Origin: Haliclystus octoradiatus
Lineage: Eukaryota > Cnidaria > Staurozoa > Stauromedusae > Haliclystidae
Reading direction: 5' to 3'
DNA length: 64,000 nt
Assembly: GCA_916610825.1 (NCBI GenBank)
Contig: OU744447.1
Location: 32,551,073-32,615,072 of the forward strand
Every line of letters starts with the position of its first letter. Within the stretch, counting starts at the first letter, position 1. Positions 59,301 to 64,000 of the stretch are shown in pieces. The notes beneath the pieces are model-generated. The model was given only the letters and a program-made list of their open reading frames with translations. It had not been told where the DNA came from and did not search any database. A program made the translations under genes and the position numbers.

Positions 59301-61449
59301 TATTTATCAACACATAATTTGTTAACTAATGACCAATTTGGTTTTCGTAAAAACCATTCGACAGACGGCAGTGTATTAATTTTTTCTGTAATAATATTTT
59401 CAACAGAAATCTTATAGGTGTATAACGAGTATTGATCTTAATAAGGCATTTGATACTGTAGATTTGTATATATTATTAGATAAATTAAAATTATAGGGTA
59501 GTGATGTAAATAGCTTACATTTTTTAAATCTCGATTATTGAGAATGAAACAAATCGTAAATGAAAATTGTGTAATTCAAATTTTGATGTAATTGAATACA
59601 GAGTTCCTCAAGGGTCAATCAAGGGCCACTACTCTTTCCTATTTATATAAATAATAATAGTAACTATGTAAAATACTGTAAAATAAGTCTATATGAAGAC
59701 CATACTCTTTTGTATGCATCCCGTTAAGAATTGAAAGACGTTGAAGAAATTTTACAGCCAGATCTGATTGAAATACATGCCTGGCTGTGTGCAAATAAAC
59801 TAACATTAACTATTAATAAAACTAACTTCGTGGTAATAGGCTCGAGGCCAGAACTAAATAAACAAGAACCAATCGATTTATTAATAAAGCTGGATGATAA
59901 ACCTGTCGAAAGAGTAGATCTTTTGAAATACCTAGACATTCAAATACCTAGACATTCAAATAGAAAAAAACCTATCTTTCGACAAACATGTGAGACACTT
60001 CATACTGCAATAAGAAGCTGAAACCATTTATAACACAATTGTCTTGCCACATTTTACTACTGCACTGTCGTATTGGGGAATTGTAAAACCGAACATCTAA
60101 ATCGCATCAAGAGATTGCGAAACAGAGGAGTGAGGACTCCGCTGTAACTAACACACTCGTGTCTCTGATATGAAAAGACAACTTGTTTGGCTTTCAGTTA
60201 GAGACAGAATAACATTAACTCATAATAATAAGAATAATGTTCACTCATAAAATTAATATCAAGCTAGCTCCTCCTTTGCTTTCCAACCTTTTCCGAATGC
60301 CATATTCCACCAGATCAAGATCTCACGCCCACAATGACATTTACATCAAGTCGAGCCATCGCCGTCCATTTCAACATGCTGATGCGCGTAAGTCGAACGT
60401 TATACCATCTGCAATTAAGGAAGTCCAAAGCAGGCCTACTTTCAAATTGAGAAGCACTTCGGAGAACCTCCATTACCCTCCCGTCAATTTATTGTTATTT
60501 TAAAATTATATTGCAATAACCCTTAATGAAATCCATTTTACTTTTCATGATTCACGGCCTCGAATTTGTTTCATCTGAAAATCTTCTTTTAATATTTTCT
60601 GAGAGATAATGACGATAGAGCCGATATTATGGGAGGAGTGAAGCACTATTTCTTTCCTCTTAGCGGCAAGAAAAACTCGGATGAAAATTGCTCTTGTAAT
60701 TTACTCTTTAGTGAAAGAATTAGAATTATTTAACAAAATTCATAATTGATAGTGTTTCATAGATGCCAACGCACATATGGGTATTATTCGAGTACATCTA
60801 ACAGGGTAAAATACATTGCAGAAATTAACAAATATAATAAAAATAAAACAGTAATCGGCAACAATAATTCAATAAAGCCTTCTGCAATAAAACGTCTGTC
60901 AAATGAGTTACATAATTCTGAACATTTCAAGGGACGTATCCATTCTCATCGGATACTTAACATTGTAAAGTATAGTAATACTTTAATAAAATGTGTTTTT
61001 TTAATATATTTTCAGGCTATAACTTCCTCAAAACAACTCTTCAACCACTCTACTCGTTATTATTCTACATACGAGGCTTTAATCAAGATAAGAAAGAATT
61101 TAAAATCACTCTTCCTGCAGTCACAAAAATTGATTACATAGAAGATAAGCATTTGGAAGCAGATCTTTGTTTCTACATGCCAGAAAATTACGGTCCACTT
61201 CCTGTACCATATGATTCAAAAGTAAAATTCTATAAAGCTCCACCTACGAAATTCTACGTTCGCTCATTCCCAGTTGGCTACGTAGTTACATTTCCTCAAA
61301 TAAGAAAACAGCGTAATATCTTGCTGAAGGACTTAGCCAAAGCTGGTCTAAAATATCACAAGAGAACTACTTATCTCGTATCGTACAATAAACCAAAAGG
61401 GGAACACAATCGTCGCAATGAAGTTTGGATTTATGCCAATCCCCAATAA
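53319..61449 (+). CDS. Secreted SOUL/HEBP-family haem-binding protein (exons 53319-53550 and 61016-61449)
   Basis: Two exons join in frame: exon 1 ends AAAAG|GTAACA in phase 1, and exon 2 starts after TTTTCAG at 61016. The result is 221 residues with a stop at 61449. Residues 1 to about 18 (MKALILLAVATATVQC) are a signal peptide. The SOUL fold follows: FEIRMYN, the helix LQPLYSLLFYIRGFNQDKK, FKITLPAV, LCFYMPENYG, FYVRSFPVGY, and the C-terminal NEVWIYANP block that typifies HEBP2-like proteins. SOUL proteins bind haem or other tetrapyrroles; secreted forms occur in many animals. The ATG at 53319 is preferred because it starts the signal peptide. The 7,465-bp intron holds a LINE that is itself split by a Gypsy element, all on the same strand. 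Confidence 0.93.
53551..54109. other. Start of SOUL intron
   Basis: Unique AT-rich intron DNA before the LINE fragment; no feature seen. Confidence 0.5.
54110..54814 (+). pseudogene. LINE fragment, 5' part, split by the Gypsy insertion
   Basis: Decayed coding text reads KRQRFLDDHARMVKNKY and then, after stops, SLNYIENRLLKLAAHSIAP-like and VLPIISKFLEKI, the P-I-S-x-L-P-x-I-S-K-x-L-E-K step at the start of the reverse transcriptase palm. The text breaks at ATTG (54815-54818) and resumes at 59281, after the LTR element. Several stops show that the LINE was already dead. Confidence 0.75.
54815..54818. repeat. Gypsy element target-site duplication, left
   Basis: ATTG, repeated exactly at 59277-59280 on the other side of the element. 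Four bases is within the Ty3/Gypsy range. Confidence 0.9.
54819..55037 (+). repeat. 5' LTR of the Gypsy element
   Basis: 219 bp, starts TGTAG and ends CTACA (5-bp inverted ends). It is identical by eye to 59058-59276. Confidence 0.95.
54888..54896 (+). promoter_or_regulatory. TATA box in the 5' LTR
   Basis: TATAAATAG at position 70 of the LTR, the likely core promoter of the element. The same box recurs in the 3' LTR at 59127-59135. Confidence 0.65.
55039..55056 (+). promoter_or_regulatory. Primer-binding site of the Gypsy element
   Basis: TGGCGCAGTGGATAGGAT begins one base after the LTR. The leading TGG pairs with the CCA end of a tRNA; I cannot tell which tRNA primes. The same bases also fit the tRNA box A consensus. 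Confidence 0.6.
55077..58913 (+). CDS. Gag-pol polyprotein of the Gypsy element
   Basis: 1,278 residues from the ATG at 55077 (context GAGAATGG); the frame is open back to the LTR edge, but no earlier ATG exists. The domains are a Gag-like helical region (1-190) and two zinc knuckles at about 198-232, the second a canonical C-x2-C-x4-H-x4-C and the first one residue short. The protease active site at 324-326 reads D-P-G instead of D-T/S-G. The reverse transcriptase has LFSILDLESGFHQL and YIDD (590-593). RNase H has its Asp at 738 and TDHK near 804. The integrase has an HHCC finger, then Asp 1026, Asp 1079 and Glu 1115 (DD35E). Gag and pol share one frame with no frameshift, so the protein ratio must be set some other way. 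Confidence 0.96.
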   Translation: MATFRGRLPPEFDPGQRNAYDRFTKWKATFSNYMLATDLDEKSEEKKLAILYNVAGDDFRRFAKKNCQFGFQLVENSTNVLAEIERILKPQRRNLEYRCRLLDLKQTHDETIHEFLQQLRALYQESGYTDRNLTGELLIRDLLIRGIKNDDAKRLVLQQDIDNLEIDQCMRLISTFETVSDTVLTPSTSDTNAIIDDCKYCGKNHVRGKCPAYRKTCSKCGRLNHFSSVCLSKSKVSSHSRDRFDNRDASTSSKNKYDNKKSDKRNSKSKSKSRSERAAAIVYSDSDSSDTPSDSSFAVHSNTPGKRAYVDLWAFDKKITFLIDPGSTSTMIPFNILKYAKDLTQPTDKFVKPWNSKAIRITAEGTVGLSASPNHSPLKITAKCTDNMTCPLLSYSDYLNLGGQPLTLPKEYFVQINETTLLGSIGTATLQIKPNAQPAVQGARKLPFRLHESVSNELDRLENLGIIERILKPSKWLSPIVVAKRKNNKIRICGDFRKLNESIQRERFVIPTADSFFAKLNGAKLFSILDLESGFHQLKLDESSSDLTTIATHRGNYRYLRLPFGVSSAPEIFQRTMTDHLSDLNGCMVYIDDILVYGKDKAEHDLNLSAVKERLNSIGAKLNKSKCKFAQRELLYLGHTISDEGISPDQQKIVEALSLSAPTTIAEARRVLGMLNYLQKFLPNLSTNVKSIRDIIKGQFDNEAVNSAWKHVKVALAEAAKTTFSFYDCNARTAILCDASPYGLGAVLMQFINNNWTPVLTASRSLTSTEQKYSQMERELLAIVFGATRFRQFILGGTVEFWTDHKPLESIWLKPFEAIPPRLQRMMLRLQQYGSNIIYKPAKENMNTLPDTLSRSPSIKNTPELSVNDYSEICSIAIDDFEHFLDPNFVTLRDVELETAASNALTRVIEAIEYNNWSSIPEVLEPYFKERFNLSVLQKPRVLMRGTQVVIPSSLRERLIKLAHDSHLGLKTTLSQLSSVWWPGLSAEVKSTIASCETCREVSQRWPELELKPSEVLPPWHILATDIFHVDGKPYLSVVDYGSRYPEVFPLKHEKTPEVIDALEAIFCRHGPCLELMSDNGSQFTSKKFKRFCKSWGVVLRNSPPRYPRSNGMVERFHRTFKYRWTRTDDLTRTQRLRHVLFTIRSTVHRMIGTSPLHALMGRKPVTPIPAVSSNKPVNVNHQIKAKAAMKLFHDQQKLVSNLPTPNEGERVILRDGGGDIIRGNVISSSPRRTTVETESGGTLVRARSHVRTTSRLTRSGRISKPPVRFDPSNPDTH
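59041..59057 (+). promoter_or_regulatory. Purine-rich tract before the 3' LTR
   Basis: TTAGAAGAAATAGCGAG directly precedes the LTR. It is purine-rich but imperfect as a polypurine primer for plus-strand synthesis. Confidence 0.5.
59058..59276 (+). repeat. 3' LTR of the Gypsy element
   Basis: 219 bp with the same TGTAG...CTACA ends as the 5' LTR; no mismatch seen. It is followed by ATTG (59277-59280). Confidence 0.95.
59281..60505 (+). pseudogene. LINE fragment, 3' part, after the Gypsy insertion
   Basis: Continues the LINE from 54814: LSTHNLLTNDQFGFRKNHST, then a motif A remnant (SIDLNKAFDT-like), a damaged motif B (VPQGS) and a catalytic motif reading YEDHTLLYAS where YADDTLLYAS is expected. 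An open stretch from 59731 (IHAWLCANKLTLTINKTNFV, the K-L-x-L-N-x-x-K-T step) leads to a C-terminal region ending near 60500. It has multiple stops and deletions. The C-terminal part matches a second fragment at 63075-63440. Confidence 0.8.
60506..61015. other. End of SOUL intron
   Basis: AT-rich intron sequence up to the TTTTCAG acceptor at 61011-61015; nothing else recognised. Confidence 0.5.
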
Positions 61450-61516
61450 TATATCAATTTTTTTTTATTAATTTCAAATGATTTAGCCAAATTGTGATCT
61501 TGTAATAGAAAGTAAT

Positions 61517-61522
61517 AATAAA
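61517..61522 (+). terminator. Polyadenylation signal of the SOUL gene
   Basis: AATAAA lies about 68 bases after the stop codon. Confidence 0.6.
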
Positions 61523-62101
61523 TTCAAGAGGTTATTCAGAGATATTATTCAGAAAATCAATTAGTGCTCATAAATAATTTATGCAATAATAGAATAGAGT
61601 ATCAAGACTATCAAATTATGTTTGGAATAGAATGAATATTTCAATCTCCATTTCACTGGCTCATTATATAAACAACTGTTAGAGGTAAAAAATTCCAGAC
61701 TATAGCTTCGAATAAAATCTTAATAGAAGCGCTTGACTGAGATTCGTGTTCCAAAATATTTCACACAAAATGCGATAAAGTTTTCGAAAATTGAGTATAG
61801 TATATCAACTCAAAATTCGTCAAACATGTAGAAAGCTACAACAATCTATATCTCGGTTTGATACCCAATAGACAAACAGACAATCACACGGGATATTTTA
61901 TATAGAGATGGGACGCTATTTGCAGAACTTAGAATTCAATCTGAACAGGAATCAAACAGAGACTCTTCTATGGTAGGAGTATCCATAATTAAACAAGAGA
62001 GAGACTCAATTGCATACTTTGCCAAACAATATCAGAATAGGTGCAGGAATATATGATTGGTCCTCCTATTGCAGATCATGTACATGTTCATCATTTTGTG
62101 C
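61523..62101. other. 3' flank of the SOUL gene with an RTE-type tail
   Basis: AT-rich flank. At 61860-61910 it contains GACAAACAGACAATCACACGG followed by a TATATAGAGATG run, the same 3'-tail type as at 45995-46075. Confidence 0.5.
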
Positions 62102-62345
62102 GGCCTTGATGTAGTGGCTAGGGCATTGGAACTTGGCCCGCAGGGTCTTGTGTTCAACCCTGTCAGGAGCACCGTGTAATACTGCAAGTGGTTTCATTAA
62201 TTGCCAACGATGTGTAAATGTGCATTCAGATGAGCATTAGATATCACATCCAAGTCTCGCATTGAAGTCTTGTGCAAGGGAAGAGAGTGTATAACACCGT
62301 TAGTGATTGTTGCAATGCTTACTGTATTTATTATCACTTAGAAAT
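62102..62345 (+). mobile_element. tRNA-derived SINE
   Basis: It starts with a tRNA-like head: box A (GATGTAGTGGCTAGGGC) and box B (TGTTCAACCCTGTC) about 35 bases apart, followed by a tRNA-unrelated body. The 3' boundary is approximate. It differs from the two SINE heads in the 3-kb repeats. Confidence 0.65.
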
Positions 62346-62689
62346 GTAAAGCCTGATCAATTGGGTATACATATGTAGTGAAATATCTGTCATTGGCTTA
62401 CACCTTCTTTATGGGAATTGACATAGGTGAGGTGTTGCTTCTAACTTGGTAATTAATTCGAAGTGCAACGTCCGATAGGGCAATTCATAAGAAACTCATA
62501 AAAAACTGATATCAAGAAGCAATGCTTTGCGGTCATGCTGGCGTTCTCTGTCCATTCGGCTACGACGTCCCAGCGTAATGACTCAACAAAGGGGATGAAA
62601 TTTGAAAAATTAATTAAAAATCAATGGATGCCTTCACAGTGCCGAAAAAAAACTTTCTCTAATGATTTGGCCCTTTATTCCGATTGCCG

Positions 62690-62915
62690 CTGCTTTCGTA
62701 TTGATCTGAACGGCCGTTGCCGAGATGTCGTAGGAGCTCTACCAACTTCAAGATTAATTTGGCCTGTAAAGACTGTCGTCCATGGGTCGTCGTTGTGTTT
62801 CTGTTTTATGTGGCGGCTTCGCGCGAGGACGCGCTCACCGTCGTCATGGCAGCGCGAAACCCCGACCGGAGGCCGACGCTTCGCGCAGGACCCGGCTGGC
62901 ACGAGTGTTCACAGA
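62690..62915. other. GC-rich island of unknown origin
   Basis: About 225 bp markedly richer in GC than anything near it, with CpG-rich strings such as GCGCGAGGACGCGCTC. Frames are open on both strands (62535-63014 plus, 62902-62675 minus), but GC-rich DNA gives long frames by chance. No motif is recognised. It could be the 5' end of an unidentified retroelement or a captured fragment. Confidence 0.45.
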
Positions 62916-63074
62916 CATATATATGGAATATGCCTGAAAATATTTAATTTGTGCGAATCTGAATGGGTTGGATCAGGATCTCCATTGGACAGATTGCTAA
63001 CGCTAAAAACTTAAAATTGTCCTCAACTATATGTCAATTTAAATACTCAAAAAGCGTTTTTTTAACACACTCAC

Positions 63075-63440
63075 ATGCTCCGTTGTAACTATCTAACTCA
63101 TGTCTCTGATATGCAAATTCAGCTTGGCTGTCTTTCTGTCAGAGACCGAATAACATCAAATCAACTAATGTTCACCCATAAAATGAAATTCAACCAATCT
63201 TCTCCTTTTTCTTTTACCACATTATTTCAACGACCACATACCACCAGAGCAAGATCCCACTACCACAATGACATTTACATCAGGTCAAGCCATTGCCACT
63301 CATTTCCAAATGCTTGCGCTCATAAGTGGAACGATCTACCGTCTACAATGAAGGACGTATCAAACAGGCCAACTTTCAAACGTCTCCCTGTGAAGCATTT
63401 ACACGGAATTATATTATTAAGTTATTCAAATGGCTCTTCA
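63075..63440 (+). pseudogene. LINE C-terminal fragment
   Basis: Reads LGCLSVRDRIT, then RARSHYHNDIYIRSSH and HKWNDLPSTMKD, which parallels the C-terminal part of the LINE at 60170-60500 (RSRSHAHNDIYIKSSH). The two are copies of one family and this one is the better preserved. Confidence 0.75.
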
Positions 63441-63580
63441 AATGTCTATCGTGTAGAGTATATTGTTGTAAAATTGTAGTCTTATTCACTGCTTATTATA
63501 TATATATCAATACATTTATTTGTAAAACGTTGTCTTACTGATTGAACATAGGGCTCAATGCAAAATATAGCAGAGCTTAA

Positions 63581-63730
63581 ATAATAAAAGTCAGAGAATC
63601 AGACAGTCATGTTTGCTACTACGTCAGTCAGCTACTGTGACAGTCATGTTTGAATAGATTGCCTGATGATCGCCTCGGCGTGAAATTTCCAGTCGCAAAC
63701 ATGATTGTCTGATTCTCTGACTTTTATTAT
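63581..63730. repeat. 150-bp element with 36-bp inverted repeats
   Basis: The arms 63581-63616 and 63695-63730 are inverted copies with one mismatch, starting ATAATAAAAGTCAGAGAATC. A part of the left arm (GACAGTCATGTTTG) is repeated again at about 63639-63652. The interior holds the hammerhead-like motif. Confidence 0.85.
63659..63698 (+). ncRNA. Hammerhead-ribozyme-like core
   Basis: The order is TTGC (63659-63662), CTGATGA (63663-63669), a CGCC/GGCG hairpin, GAAA (63682-63685), ATTTCCAGT folding as a 3-bp stem III, then GTC and GCAA (63695-63698). TTGC and GCAA give a 4-bp stem I, and GTC would be the cleavage triplet. Against it: the first pair of stem II is a U-U mismatch and stem III contains a G-U pair. 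The predicted cut falls exactly where the right inverted arm begins. Confidence 0.4.
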
Positions 63731-63792
63731 CTATATATTTATTTATACAACAGTCTTGTGAAACAAAGCTTTTAGCTTATTCAAATCCTGAA

Positions 63793-63825
63793 GAAATGAT
63801 GATGATGATGATGATGATGATGATC
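63793..63825. repeat. GAT microsatellite
   Basis: About ten GAT units after GAAGAAAT, resembling a LINE 3' tail like that at 38526-38625. Confidence 0.85.
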
Positions 63826-64000
63826 ATTTGTCCAATGAAGATACAAACTATACGGGAAGCAATCTTCCAATTACTAATTCCCATGTACAAGGAATATTCA
63901 GATGACAGACAATTCACAACAAATGTAACCAATCCATAATGAGGGATTTATATTTCTTAATATATCTATCTATATACAAATTGAGATACGTGCGTGCCTG
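63826..64000. other. Right edge of the window
   Basis: AT-rich flank. A TATCTATCTATATACAAATTGAG run near the edge, before ACGTGCGTGCC, looks like the edge of a further element cut by the window. Confidence 0.3.

Noticed and set aside
60746-61141. 131-codon open frame overlapping SOUL exon 2
   Set aside because: It is a different frame from the SOUL-family text and mostly intron. The exon frame is fixed by the splice phase and the NEVWIY block.
63793-63825. CRISPR-like direct repeats
   Set aside because: It is a simple trinucleotide repeat without spacers, in an animal genome.

Overview
The window is metazoan genomic DNA. It is AT-rich and has spliced genes with phase-1 extracellular-domain exons, very long introns and a dense mix of transposons. 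TSP1/PAN-type secreted proteins, a secreted SOUL protein, tRNA-derived SINEs and several LINE families suggest a marine invertebrate, and a tunicate-like animal would fit. I cannot fix the species from sequence alone. No rRNA, bacterial operon or CRISPR array is visible.

Host genes. On the minus strand lie parts of two related genes for small secreted PAN/apple plus thrombospondin type-1 (TSP1) proteins. Gene B (41513 down to 37227) reads as a complete three-exon gene of about 215 residues. Gene A (33654 down to 535) has the same plan, but its introns are stuffed with mobile DNA. The last exon and 3' flank of the two genes (1-884 and 36693-37577) are about 97% identical, whereas the preceding TSP1 exons are much more diverged. 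On the plus strand, a two-exon gene for a secreted SOUL/HEBP-type haem-binding protein (53319-53550 joined to 61016-61449) is split by a 7.5-kb intron.

Mobile DNA from left to right. A roughly 3-kb non-coding repeat family occurs three times (about 886-4274, 4275-7022, 12653-15646), two copies being head to tail, with tRNA-derived SINEs nested inside. A decayed LINE (endonuclease plus reverse transcriptase) lies at 9895-12640. Fragments of BEL/Pao, of a second LINE and of Ty3/Gypsy pol fill 17.0-21.3 kb. A complete 9,476-bp Mutator-like element (MULE) lies at 21648-31123 with terminal inverted repeats (TIRs) of about 190 bp and an exact 9-bp target duplication. It carries a three-exon SWIM-type transposase with two in-frame stops. 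On the opposite strand it carries an apparently intact three-exon gene for a 242-residue protein combining an N-terminal Cys/His-rich finger, an HMG-box-like segment and four C-terminal zinc fingers. A 3.4-kb element with ACACTCTTAAAA ends and AT target sites is at 46436-49813, a 743-bp foldback element is at 51462-52204, and several small MITE families are scattered about.

In the SOUL intron an older LINE copy is itself split by a young, apparently complete Ty3/Gypsy element (54819-59276). The latter has 219-bp LTRs identical by eye, a 4-bp target duplication and one uninterrupted gag-pol frame. The last 2 kb hold SINE and LINE remnants, a GC-rich island and a short inverted-repeat element containing a hammerhead-ribozyme-like core.

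The best candidates for something undescribed are the MULE accessory gene, the hammerhead-like motif placed exactly at an inverted-repeat boundary and recurring inside the MULE, and the 3.4-kb AT-target element with its unrecognised spliced gene.
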